A stretch of DNA of 18,629 nucleotides from assembly GCA_051875715.1 (NCBI GenBank), contig JBJEHD010000029.1, positions 1-18,629 of the forward strand, written 5' to 3'. Below, one piece after another: positions 7,182-15,668 of this stretch (its first letter is position 1; each line of letters begins with the position of its first letter). This stretch comes from DYCT01 sp051875715 (GTDB lineage Bacteria; Bacteroidota; Bacteroidia; Bacteroidales; Bacteroidaceae). The position numbers and the translations under genes are program-made. The notes under the pieces were generated by a model, which saw only the letters and a list, made by a program, of their open reading frames with translations, ran no database searches and had not been told where the DNA came from.

Positions 7182-8888
7182 ATGAAAAGACAACTCACCC
7201 TATGGTTCTGCTGCTGGCTGGCCCTCGCCGGTCTGCATGCCCAGAAAAATGCGCCCAAGTGGGCTGGGAAAGCCCGACGCGCCGTCTTCTCGCTCATCAC
7301 ATACGACCAAAACGACCGAATTCTGCACACAGGAAACGGTTTCTTTGTGTCGGAAGACGGAGTAGCCCTCTCTGACTATGCCTTGTTCGAAGGTGCCTTC
7401 CGAGCGGTAGCCATCACAACCGATGGAAAAGAATGGCCCATCAAACACGTGTTAGGAGCCGACGAGATGTACGACGCAATCAAATTTCGCGTAGACATAG
7501 GCAAAAAGACGCCTGGTTGCCTGCTGCTGGCCTCTCAGAAACCGGTACAAGGAGAAACGGTCTACCTGTTGGCCTATTCCTCGCAGAAAGAACGTGACTG
7601 TACTGCAGCACAAGTGAAAGAAGTGACGTCCATCGCCGGTGGATTCCAATATTATAGCCTCAACCTGCCCTTAAACCCCAAGGCGGTCAGTTGTCCGGTG
7701 CTCAATGCCGAAGGAACCGTTGTCGGATTGCTGCAAAACAGCCATGAACAGAACGACGAAAGCTACGTATTGGATGTCGCATTTGCCGAGAATCTGCAAA
7801 TCAGTCTGATGTCGCCCAACCAAAAGGCTCTGGATGCCATCGGAATCAAGAAAGCCTTGCCGCCTACGGAAGATCAGGCATTGGTATACCTGCTCATGGG
7901 AGCCTCCCAACTGGATGCGGCCAAATACCTCGACCGCATCAACGATTTCATCGATCAATACCCCACCAGCAGCGAAGGCTACATGCGCCGAGCCACGCAC
8001 TACGTGTACAACTACCCGGATGAGGCACATCTCGCCCTTGCCGAGGCCGATTATGAAAGGGCCTTGAAACTGGCCAAGCAGAAAGGCGACGTCCACTACA
8101 ACTGGGCCAAACTGATTGTGGCCAACCAGGAATCCGAACATCCGGTGGCCTACAAAGACTGGGGCTATGCCAAGGCGCTGGACGAAGCCGGGAAGGCCTT
8201 GGCCGTCGAACGGCTGCCCCTCTACCAACAACTGCGCGGCGACATCTATTTTGCCATGCAAGACTATGAAAAAGCATTGGCCTGCTATGACGAAGTAAAC
8301 CAATCGAAAATGGTATCTCCCCAGAGCATCTACGCCACCGCCAAATGTCAGCAACGCCTGCAAGCCGAACCGGATGTAATCATTGCTTTGATTGACAGCG
8401 CAGCCTTCCTCTATGGCAAGCCATACCCCAAAGAGGTGGCCCCCTACCTGCTGGAAAGCGCCCAACTGAAAGAAGAACAGGAACTGTTCCGCGAAGCCGT
8501 AGCCTCATACGATGCCTATTCGGAATGTGTGGGCGGACAAGTGAACGACCTTTTCTACTATTACCGTGAACAAGCCAACTACAAGGCCAAAGATTTCCGC
8601 CGCGCATTGGACGACATCGAATCGGCTTTGGCACAAAAGCCTGACAATCCCACCTATCTGGCTGAATACGGAGCCGTGCTCCTACGTGTGGCTCACTACG
8701 ACGAAGCCATCGGCCAGTTGCGTCGTGCCTTGGAAATCGACCCGAACTTCGCTGCCTGCCATCGGCTCATCGGCTACTGTCTGCTCCAACAAGGGAATGC
8801 AGCACAAGCCTGTGAAGCGTTCTCCCAAGCCAAAGCCTTGGGAGACGATGCCGTAGACGGGCTCATCCGAAAGAACTGCTCCCAATAA
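7182..8888 (+). CDS. exported degenerate trypsin-like domain fused to TPR repeats
   Basis: A 568-residue exported protein: signal peptide 1-20 (FCCWLALAGLHA), then a region of about 30-205 with the outline of a trypsin/HtrA-like fold (GNGFFVSEDGVALSDY, YDAIKF, VLNAEGTVVGLLQNS), then tetratricopeptide-like helical repeats from about 270 to the end (clearest: FRRALDDIESALAQKPDNPT and YDEAIGQLRRALEIDPN). The protease motifs look broken. Where HtrA has the His of TNNHV this protein has SDY (65-66), and where it has GNSGGP this has KAVSCP (167-172), with Val at the Ser position. An inactive scaffold is therefore likelier than a protease. The ATG at 7182 gives the signal peptide; the frame is open upstream into rlmB. 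The spacing after rlmB is 25 bp. Confidence 0.85.
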   Translation: MKRQLTLWFCCWLALAGLHAQKNAPKWAGKARRAVFSLITYDQNDRILHTGNGFFVSEDGVALSDYALFEGAFRAVAITTDGKEWPIKHVLGADEMYDAIKFRVDIGKKTPGCLLLASQKPVQGETVYLLAYSSQKERDCTAAQVKEVTSIAGGFQYYSLNLPLNPKAVSCPVLNAEGTVVGLLQNSHEQNDESYVLDVAFAENLQISLMSPNQKALDAIGIKKALPPTEDQALVYLLMGASQLDAAKYLDRINDFIDQYPTSSEGYMRRATHYVYNYPDEAHLALAEADYERALKLAKQKGDVHYNWAKLIVANQESEHPVAYKDWGYAKALDEAGKALAVERLPLYQQLRGDIYFAMQDYEKALACYDEVNQSKMVSPQSIYATAKCQQRLQAEPDVIIALIDSAAFLYGKPYPKEVAPYLLESAQLKEEQELFREAVASYDAYSECVGGQVNDLFYYYREQANYKAKDFRRALDDIESALAQKPDNPTYLAEYGAVLLRVAHYDEAIGQLRRALEIDPNFAACHRLIGYCLLQQGNAAQACEAFSQAKALGDDAVDGLIRKNCSQ

Positions 8889-8915
8889 TGAACCGTGAAG
8901 ACTGACCGACTGCTC

Positions 8916-11021
8916 ATGAATGCCCATACATCCTTGCACACCTCGTTTCTCGTCCGCGCCGCTCTTGCCTTGCTTGCCCTTTCCCTTGGTTGGACAAGTC
9001 TCGAGGCCCAAGACATCAACCGTTTGCGCGAACGGGAAGAAAACGATGTGAACAATGGTTTCCTCTCCGACTACGACCAACTGAACGACTCGACCGAAGA
9101 GAAAATTGATGCCAGCACCATCCCGGTAGAACTGCACATGTGGCGTGTAGACCCATTGTTAGGTACCCGGATAAGTACACCGGTCGACACGTTGCACCAT
9201 CATTTTCAGAATTCCAACCTGCCAGACGGATTCAATGGCGAGTACAATCATCTGGGTAACCTCGGTTCGCCTCGCCAGTCGCGTGTGTTCTTCCACCGGA
9301 AAGAAAGCAGCCAGTACTTCTTCACCGACCCCTTGTCGGCCTTTGTCCGCAGTCCGGGCGAAGTGATGTTCACCAACACCAAATCGCCCTTCACCAACCT
9401 GACCTATCACAAGGCCGGCAGCAAGCGCGATGGCGAAGACCGCTTCCGCAGTTACTTCTCCGTCAACGTAAATAAACGGTTGGGGCTTGGTTTCTCGTTC
9501 GACTACCTCTATGGTCGCGGTCAATATAACAACCAGGCGACGTCGTTCTTCAACGGCAGCCTTTTCGGCACCTATGTGGGCAAACACTACGAACTGCACA
9601 GCGTATTCAGTTACGACAAACTAAAGATGGGTGAGAACGATGGCATCGTCGACGACCGATACATCACCAATCCGCTCGACATGATGGGAGGCCGAAAAAG
9701 TTACCGGCCCTCGGACATACCCACGAATCTGTCTGCCACCTGGAGCCGTAGCAGTGGATTCACCTATTTCCTGACACACCGATACAACCTGGGATTCGAG
9801 CGCGAGCCATCCGAAGAGCAACCCGACAAACGGGAGTTCGTACCTGTCACCAGCCTCATCCACACCTTGCACATTGACAAGTACGAACGACGATTCATCT
9901 CTTACGAGAATCCGGACAATTATTATGCCCACAACTACTTCCGACGCGACTCAGCCGACGACGTCACAAGTCACCTCCGTGTGAAAAACACGATAGGCAT
10001 CTCCCTGCGCGAAGGTTTCAGCCGCTGGGCCCGGGCCGGGCTGACCGGATTCGTCAGCCACGAGTACCGCACGTTCACCTTGCCCGACACACTGGCCTCG
10101 TATGCCGACCGTTGGCAAAAACGTTATCGGGAACATAACTTGACGGTAGGCGGTGAGTTGTCCAAACGAGAAGGGACACTCCTTCATTACAACGTCATGG
10201 GCGAGGTGGCCCTGGCTGGTGAAGACCTGGGGCAGTTCCGGGTCGACGGAACAATGGACTTGAACTTCCGTCTGTTCCGCGACACCGTACGTCTGGACGT
10301 CCATGCCTTCGTCAAAAGCCTGCACCCTACCTTCTACTACCGCCACTTCCATTCCACCCGTTATTGGTGGAACAACACCGGACTGTCTGACGAATACCGC
10401 ACACGAATCGAGGGCTGCCTAAGCATCGACCGATGGCGTACGCGGCTGAGTGCCGGGATAGAAAACATCAAGAACTACACATACCTGGCACAAACAGGCA
10501 ACACCAGCCCGGCTGAGTCCGGCGGATATCTGGACGAAGTAGCCATACACCAATCGTCGGGTAACATCCAAGTATTCTCCGCTACCTTGAAACAAGATTT
10601 TCAACTGGGCATCCTGCATCTCGACAACGAAATCACCTATCAACAAAGCAGCCAAGCCTCCATCCTTCCGCTGCCGAAACTGAATCTGTACCACAACCTC
10701 TACCTCAGTGCGAAACTGGCCAAGAAGGTACTCAGCGTCGAGATAGGTGCAGACCTACGCTTCTTCACGCGCTACGAAGCACCCGGTTATGCTCCCGTCG
10801 TCGGCCAGTTCTGCCTACAGAACCCGGGCGAATCCATCCGGGTGGGCGGCTATCCCCTCATCAACGTCTATGCCAATCTGCATCTCAAGCGAACCCGGCT
10901 TTACGTGATGATGTACCATGTAAACAAAGGCATGGGAAATTCTTCCTACTTCCTTGCACCTCATTATCCCGAAAACCCACGGATGTTCAAGTTTGGCCTT
11001 TCCTGGAACTTCTTTGATTGA
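8916..11021 (+). CDS. putative outer-membrane porin (Porin_10-like beta-barrel)
   Basis: About 701 residues. After a signal peptide (RAALALLALSLGWTSLEAQ) comes a stretch with DTLHHHFQNSNLPDGFNGEYNHLG-type sequence, followed by alternating aromatic and polar residues typical of beta-barrel strands (NKRLGLGFSFDYLYGRGQYN, YFLTHRYNLGFE, LNLYHNLYLSAKLAKKVL). It ends FKFGLSWNFFD, an aromatic C-terminus of the kind used for barrel insertion. The family is annotated as 'putative porin' in Bacteroides; the solute is unknown. I chose the ATG at 8916, but an in-frame GTG at 8895, 6 bp after the preceding stop, would add seven residues. Neither has a convincing ribosome binding site. The next gene begins 8 bp after the stop. 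Confidence 0.85.
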   Translation: MNAHTSLHTSFLVRAALALLALSLGWTSLEAQDINRLREREENDVNNGFLSDYDQLNDSTEEKIDASTIPVELHMWRVDPLLGTRISTPVDTLHHHFQNSNLPDGFNGEYNHLGNLGSPRQSRVFFHRKESSQYFFTDPLSAFVRSPGEVMFTNTKSPFTNLTYHKAGSKRDGEDRFRSYFSVNVNKRLGLGFSFDYLYGRGQYNNQATSFFNGSLFGTYVGKHYELHSVFSYDKLKMGENDGIVDDRYITNPLDMMGGRKSYRPSDIPTNLSATWSRSSGFTYFLTHRYNLGFEREPSEEQPDKREFVPVTSLIHTLHIDKYERRFISYENPDNYYAHNYFRRDSADDVTSHLRVKNTIGISLREGFSRWARAGLTGFVSHEYRTFTLPDTLASYADRWQKRYREHNLTVGGELSKREGTLLHYNVMGEVALAGEDLGQFRVDGTMDLNFRLFRDTVRLDVHAFVKSLHPTFYYRHFHSTRYWWNNTGLSDEYRTRIEGCLSIDRWRTRLSAGIENIKNYTYLAQTGNTSPAESGGYLDEVAIHQSSGNIQVFSATLKQDFQLGILHLDNEITYQQSSQASILPLPKLNLYHNLYLSAKLAKKVLSVEIGADLRFFTRYEAPGYAPVVGQFCLQNPGESIRVGGYPLINVYANLHLKRTRLYVMMYHVNKGMGNSSYFLAPHYPENPRMFKFGLSWNFFD

Positions 11022-11029
11022 TACAGCCT

Positions 11030-11917
11030 ATGAAGCCCACATCTCTCCTTTCGTTCGTCGGACGGCACAAACGGCAGTTGCCGGTCCTGTTGCTACTTCT
11101 CATCAGTTTGGCCCTCGTGTGCAACCGGTTGGTACATACTCGATTTTCGCAGGCTGAAGGACATCCACGAGACTGGGGCGAAATCCAGACATCCGGAATA
11201 TTGCACGCCACCACGGAGTACAATTCACTCAGTTATCACGTCGAAGGCGATACGCTTTCGGGATTTCACTACGAGTTGGTACATGCCTTTGCCCGCAGCC
11301 ACGGCTTGCAGGTGGACGTTGTCCCGCTCATGAGTTTCGAACAACGCCTCGAAGGTCTGCAGCAAGGTCGTTTCGACCTTATTGCCTACAATCTGCTTTC
11401 CACCAGCCTGTTGAAAGACACGTTGGCTCTTACCATCCCGCTTATGAGCCACAAGCAAGTGTTGGTGCAGCGCAAGGTCCAGACGGACGACTCTGTATAC
11501 ATCCACAACCAACTCGAGTTGGCCCACCGCACACTACACGTCGTGAAAGGCTCGCCAGCCTTGTTGCGCATCCAGAATCTCAGCAACGAGATAGGCGACA
11601 CCATTTATACCCGGGAAGTGGAACGCTACGGACAAGAGCAGTTGCTGGCCATGGTGGCCCACGGCGATATCGACTATGCCGTAGCCGACGAAAGCCTGGC
11701 CCGTGCAATGCTCGATTCGCTCCCCCAATTGGACATCAGCACAGACCTCAGTTTCAGCCAGTTTTACGCCTGGGGAGTCAGCAAGCAACAACCCGAACTG
11801 CTACGTGTCTTGAACGAATGGCTGCAAAGTTACTTGTCGACACCTGAATACAAAAAACTCTACCGTAAATACTATGCCGGCAAAAAGCCGGCCAATCGAA
11901 AAAAAACTAACACATGA
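11030..11917 (+). CDS. membrane-anchored solute-binding protein, MltF-like domain without a lytic transglycosylase
   Basis: A 295-residue protein. A basic N-terminus and one hydrophobic segment (about 17-30, LPVLLLLLISLALVC) form a membrane anchor or signal peptide. Cys30 might be lipidated, but Val at -1 fits the lipobox poorly. The rest is a family-3 periplasmic solute-binding fold: GILHATTEYNSLSYHVEG, GFHYELVHAFARSHGLQVDV, then GRFDLIAYNLLST, DIDYAVADESLA and the C-terminal LRVLNEWLQSYLSTPEYKKLYRKYY. The closest relative I recognise is the N-terminal half of the lytic transglycosylase MltF, but the catalytic C-terminal domain is absent. A TTG at 11018 is in frame; the ATG at 11030 is preferred. 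The stop overlaps the next start by ATGA. The ligand is unknown. Confidence 0.85.
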   Translation: MKPTSLLSFVGRHKRQLPVLLLLLISLALVCNRLVHTRFSQAEGHPRDWGEIQTSGILHATTEYNSLSYHVEGDTLSGFHYELVHAFARSHGLQVDVVPLMSFEQRLEGLQQGRFDLIAYNLLSTSLLKDTLALTIPLMSHKQVLVQRKVQTDDSVYIHNQLELAHRTLHVVKGSPALLRIQNLSNEIGDTIYTREVERYGQEQLLAMVAHGDIDYAVADESLARAMLDSLPQLDISTDLSFSQFYAWGVSKQQPELLRVLNEWLQSYLSTPEYKKLYRKYYAGKKPANRKKTNT

Positions 11918-12906
11918 AACAAATCTATTCGAAAGTTCAATGGGGATTCATCGGTTGCGGTGCCGTAACCGAGAAAAAGAGCGGACCAGCCTTCGCCAAA
12001 GCCGAAGGGTCGAGCGTAGTGGCCGTCATGAGCCGCGATGCCGCCAAAGCGGAAGACTATGCCCAACGTCATCATATTCCAAAATGGTATACCGATGCCC
12101 AATCGTTGGTAGACGACCCTGATGTCAATGCCGTCTACATTGCAACACCACCCTCCTCACACGCCACCTTTGCCATCCTGGCCATGAAGGCCGGCAAGCC
12201 TGTCTATATCGAGAAGCCGATGGCCAGCAGTTATGAAGACTGCGCCCGCATCAACCGCATTTCAGAAGAAACGGGAGTCCCTTGCTTCGTAGCCTATTAC
12301 CGCCGCTATCTCCCCTACTTCATCCAGGTCAAGGAACTGATTGAACAAGGAGCCATCGGAAACGTCATCAATGTCCAGATTCGCTTTGCCCAACCTCCGT
12401 TTGACCTCGACTACAACCGCGACAACCTGCCCTGGCGTGTGCAGCCAGACATTGCCGGAGGAGGTTACTTCTACGACCTGGCCCCTCACCAGTTGGACAT
12501 TCTCCAAGAGTACTTCGGTCCCATCCTCGAGGCCGAAGGCGTGAAGACCAACCGGGGAGGACTCTACCCTACGGAGGACTCTGTCAGCGCCTGCTTCCAG
12601 TTTGCATCAGGCCTGGTAGGTTCGGGTTCATGGTGCTTCGTAGCACACGAATCGGCCAAGGAAGACCGCATCGAGATTATCGGCGACAAGGGAATGATTT
12701 GCTTCAGTACCTTCACGTTCGACCCTATCGCCCTTCACACCGAACGCGGACGCGAAGAAATCCACATTCCACGCCCCGACCACGTGCAGAGTTATCTCAT
12801 CCAGGCCGTTGTCGACCACCTGCTGGGCAAAAGCATCTGCACGTGCGACGGTGTCAGCGCCACGCCCACCAACTGGGTGATGGACCGTATCTTGGGAAAA
12901 ATCTGA
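11914..12906 (+). CDS. Gfo/Idh/MocA family NAD(P)-dependent oxidoreductase
   Basis: A 330-residue soluble enzyme, expected to oxidise or reduce a sugar, inositol or related cyclic substrate with NAD(P). The Rossmann motif is at 10-19 (WGFIGCGAVT), followed by VNAVYIATPPSSHA and the family signature EKPMA with Lys101. Further on, GGGYFYDLAPHQLDIL places Asp188 and His192 at the usual catalytic DxxxH position. There is no signal peptide, so it should be cytoplasmic, unlike its neighbours. Its ATG overlaps the stop of the solute-binding protein gene (ATGA), and the DUF4421 gene starts 8 bp after its stop. The substrate cannot be told from sequence. Confidence 0.93.
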   Translation: MKQIYSKVQWGFIGCGAVTEKKSGPAFAKAEGSSVVAVMSRDAAKAEDYAQRHHIPKWYTDAQSLVDDPDVNAVYIATPPSSHATFAILAMKAGKPVYIEKPMASSYEDCARINRISEETGVPCFVAYYRRYLPYFIQVKELIEQGAIGNVINVQIRFAQPPFDLDYNRDNLPWRVQPDIAGGGYFYDLAPHQLDILQEYFGPILEAEGVKTNRGGLYPTEDSVSACFQFASGLVGSGSWCFVAHESAKEDRIEIIGDKGMICFSTFTFDPIALHTERGREEIHIPRPDHVQSYLIQAVVDHLLGKSICTCDGVSATPTNWVMDRILGKI

Positions 12907-12914
12907 AGCGTCCT

Positions 12915-14018
12915 ATGAAGGTTTTCGTCCTACGTTTTCTGTGCATGGCCGGATTGCTGCTTTCCAGCGCTCCGGCGTGGAGCACGTATGTAGCCGACAG
13001 CCTTTCCTCCACCCCTGCTCGGGCCGACGTGCAACCGCGTCCGAGTTTCTTTCGCCGGGTGGTCGACTACGTAGGCGACCTCGACACCCTGTACGTCGAG
13101 CCCAATCGCTACAATCTTGCCTTCATGCTGGAAAACAGCAATTGGTACGAAACTTACACTTTCCGTTCGACAGGAACCAGCAGTCCACAAAAACTCCGTC
13201 TGGCCCCCGACATGAATTACCGGCTTGGCGTCTATTTCGGCTGGCGCTGGATTTTTGTCGGTTATTCTGTCGATTTGCGTCACTTGTTCGGGAAGAAAAG
13301 CCAATCAGACGGGCGAACAGAATTCTCGCTCAGCCTCTATAGTTCCGTAGCAGGTTGCGACATCTTCTACCGCAAGAGCGGCAACCATTTCAGTCTTCGC
13401 AACACAGAAAACTTCCGTCCGGAAGGGTTCACGGGGAAATTATCCGACGAGGTGACGGGTCTGAACGCCGACATTGCCGGACTCAGTGCCTACTGGGTAC
13501 ACAACCACCGTCGCTTCTCCTATCCAGCAGCCTACAGCCAAAGCACCAACCAGCGGCGTAGCGCCGGCTCCTTGCTGGTCGGTTTCACCTTTTCGAAACA
13601 TAAGACGAGTCTCGACTACCGCGGCCTGCCAGACTACGTGCAAGAACAACTGGACGACCGATTGAAATTCAATCAGATTGACTATACCAGTTATTGCCTC
13701 AATGCCGGCTATGCCTACAACTGGGTGTTTGCCCGCAACTGCCTGTTCAATCTGTCGTTGGCACCAGGTATCGCCTATAAACGCTCGAAATCCGATTCGG
13801 AATACCAGTCCAAATCCGTACTTCGGAAAATCAACTTCGACCTTGTCACCCGTACCGGCATCACCTGGAACAACAACCACTTCTATGTAGGAGCCTCACT
13901 TGTGATGAACACCTTTGGATACCGGTCGAGCGCGTTCAGCATCAGCAACAGTTTCGGCACACTGCGCATCTACGCCGGCTTCAACTTCTGGAAGAAGAAA
14001 GAATACCGCGACAAATAG
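12915..14018 (+). CDS. exported DUF4421 family protein, probable outer-membrane beta-barrel
   Basis: A 367-residue protein that starts with a signal peptide (VLRFLCMAGLLLSSAPAWS). The mature region matches DUF4421 as I know it: DTLYVEPNRYNLAFMLENSN, then LAPDMNYRLGVYFGWRWIFVGYSVDL, EFSLSLYSS and FYRKSGNHFSLR. Later strands alternate aromatic and polar residues (HFYVGASLVMNTFGYRSS, LRIYAGFNFW), in keeping with an outer-membrane barrel. The true start is the ATG at 12915; the longer open frame upstream reads through the preceding oxidoreductase gene out of frame. This is the last gene of the plus-strand run. No function is established for the family to my knowledge. Confidence 0.85.
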   Translation: MKVFVLRFLCMAGLLLSSAPAWSTYVADSLSSTPARADVQPRPSFFRRVVDYVGDLDTLYVEPNRYNLAFMLENSNWYETYTFRSTGTSSPQKLRLAPDMNYRLGVYFGWRWIFVGYSVDLRHLFGKKSQSDGRTEFSLSLYSSVAGCDIFYRKSGNHFSLRNTENFRPEGFTGKLSDEVTGLNADIAGLSAYWVHNHRRFSYPAAYSQSTNQRRSAGSLLVGFTFSKHKTSLDYRGLPDYVQEQLDDRLKFNQIDYTSYCLNAGYAYNWVFARNCLFNLSLAPGIAYKRSKSDSEYQSKSVLRKINFDLVTRTGITWNNNHFYVGASLVMNTFGYRSSAFSISNSFGTLRIYAGFNFWKKKEYRDK

Positions 14019-14038
14019 GACAAAGAACCCACCACCAA
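14019..14038. other. 20-bp convergent intergenic junction
   Basis: Only 20 bp separate the stop codons of the two convergent genes. I see no hairpin with a T run for either strand here, so termination of both long transcripts would have to occur inside the opposing gene or by a factor-dependent route. Confidence 0.6.
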
Positions 14039-15601
14039 TCAGAAGCGGACACCCAGCGTCAGCAAAGCCTGATGACGAATGTTCTTCACCTTTGTAGCCT
14101 CCAGGTCGACATGGTCGAACGGATAGAAATCCTCCTCATAGGCTTTGTATTGGTAAGCCAAATCGGCATAGAACATCCGGCCGCGATAACCGATACCGGC
14201 AGTATACAGGTTCGTAGCCTTCGTGTTAGCGTACTCCGTATCGGTGCGGACGGAGTTGGGCCCTTCGTACGGCAACACTTTGTACGCCCCGTCCCGAACC
14301 GAGGCTGTAGAATGATTGTAGCCAGCCCGCAAAGCCAAGGCCGATATCGGTTTGTATTCCAAGCCCACACGTACAGCATGTACCCCTTTCAGCGATGACT
14401 TGACATCGACTCCGTCGGCCACGCCCAACGCATAGCCGTCGAAATCCTTCACTTTGGCCGTACCGTAATCGACGAACTCATATTCTGCACCGATGGCCAC
14501 CTGACGACCAATGGTGTAGCCCAGGCTGACATTGTATTTCCACGGCGTCACAATCTTGTATTCCGTCAGAACGGCACCGGACGGGGTGGAGGACATGTAG
14601 TCCTTCGGATGGCCGTCCAGCTGCATGTCGACACACGACTGCAGCACTGCCTCAGAATAGTCCTTCAAGTTGAAAAGCGTCGGTGTGTGAACTGCCACCC
14701 CGACACGCAAGGGAAGTTCCTCGAAGGGACGGGCGATGAGACCCACCTTGAAGTCAATCCCATTGCCGTCCGTGGAAAAACTATTCCTCAGTGTGTAGTA
14801 TGAGCGGTCGCCCGTCGACTCCAGGTAGTCGAATCCTTCGCGATACCAGGTCTGACGCGAGTAGTCCACGTCGTACAAGCCCAGCGTGAAGCCCAGGTAG
14901 ACCCGGTCTTTGAGATTGAACGACACGTTGAGGTCGTACGAATGAAGGGCACCCTCCTCTGTCGAGCGATAATCGCCATAAGGCTTGGTGAGGCTGGGGA
15001 AACCATTGTAAGCTTTGTTGTCATTCTCATCATCGAAAATCAGCATGCCGTCCCAACCCAAGATGGAGAGCCATCCAATGCCGTTCACGTCCCACACGTC
15101 CGTGCGGGCGAATTCAGACGATGGTAGTCCGTCGGCCTGTGCCGCCATTTGGTCGGTCTGCGACACGTTGGAGACATATTCGCCCCCCATGGCCATCTGT
15201 TTGTTGAACGAGCGTGCCTTATGGTAGTTGAAGCCGAAGTTGACGTAGCGCAGTGTTGTTTTCTCGCCATATTTCAGCGCATAGACGAAACCTGCATTGT
15301 CAAACGAAGCCTGCGTAGCCCCGTCCTTCATCCGCATACCGGAAAAAGTGCTCTCGCTGTTCGAACGGTTGAAGCCAAACGAAATCATGGCATCACTGCT
15401 GCGATAGATGCCTGTACCGGCCGGATTCACGCCCATCGTGGAAACGTCGCCTCCCAATGCACTCATGGCTCCACCCATACCTACGAAACGGGCCGTACCA
15501 TTCAAATCCTGTTGCATCAGCCGGTTGGCATCGTAGTGCGATTGAGCCTGCAAGCCCAAGGCCGTGCACAAGCACGGAATCCATATCCATTGTTTCTTCA
15601 T
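14039..15601 (-). CDS. FadL/OmpP1/TodX-type outer-membrane transport protein
   Basis: A 520-residue outer-membrane protein with a signal peptide of about 19-20 residues (MKKQWIWIPCLCTALGLQAQ). The mature N-terminus has the FadL-family signature region: NGTARFVGMGGAMSALGG and STMGVNPAGTGIYRSSD. Barrel-like strands follow, and the protein ends LLTLGVRF, with a terminal Phe suited to outer-membrane assembly. FadL relatives move hydrophobic molecules across the outer membrane. In Bacteroides such proteins are often called 'hemin receptor', without strong evidence. The ATG at 15601 is chosen because it gives a clean signal peptide; an ATG ten codons upstream (15631) is also in frame. It starts 67 bp after the low-complexity gene with no promoter motif between, so co-transcription is likely. 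Confidence 0.9.
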   Translation of the reverse strand: MKKQWIWIPCLCTALGLQAQSHYDANRLMQQDLNGTARFVGMGGAMSALGGDVSTMGVNPAGTGIYRSSDAMISFGFNRSNSESTFSGMRMKDGATQASFDNAGFVYALKYGEKTTLRYVNFGFNYHKARSFNKQMAMGGEYVSNVSQTDQMAAQADGLPSSEFARTDVWDVNGIGWLSILGWDGMLIFDDENDNKAYNGFPSLTKPYGDYRSTEEGALHSYDLNVSFNLKDRVYLGFTLGLYDVDYSRQTWYREGFDYLESTGDRSYYTLRNSFSTDGNGIDFKVGLIARPFEELPLRVGVAVHTPTLFNLKDYSEAVLQSCVDMQLDGHPKDYMSSTPSGAVLTEYKIVTPWKYNVSLGYTIGRQVAIGAEYEFVDYGTAKVKDFDGYALGVADGVDVKSSLKGVHAVRVGLEYKPISALALRAGYNHSTASVRDGAYKVLPYEGPNSVRTDTEYANTKATNLYTAGIGYRGRMFYADLAYQYKAYEEDFYPFDHVDLEATKVKNIRHQALLTLGVRF

Positions 15602-15668
15602 ATCTCTTGTGTCTCCTATTCTTAGTTTCACTATCTGTTTACGCTCTCACACCTATATGCGCGGTCCG
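15602..15668 (-). other. short intergenic gap, no promoter seen
   Basis: These 67 bp contain no TAnnTTTG motif on the minus strand and no hairpin followed by T. A GGAG lies about 12 bases before the FadL-type start. I take the two flanking minus-strand genes to be one transcription unit. Confidence 0.5.

Noticed and set aside
11116..11121. Lipoprotein signal (lipobox) at Cys30 of the solute-binding protein
   Set aside because: The residue before Cys is Val and not Gly, Ala or Ser, so a plain membrane anchor is at least as likely.
11030..11917. Assignment of the solute-binding protein as a full MltF lytic transglycosylase
   Set aside because: The chain ends right after the binding domain, and no transglycosylase motifs follow in this or another frame.
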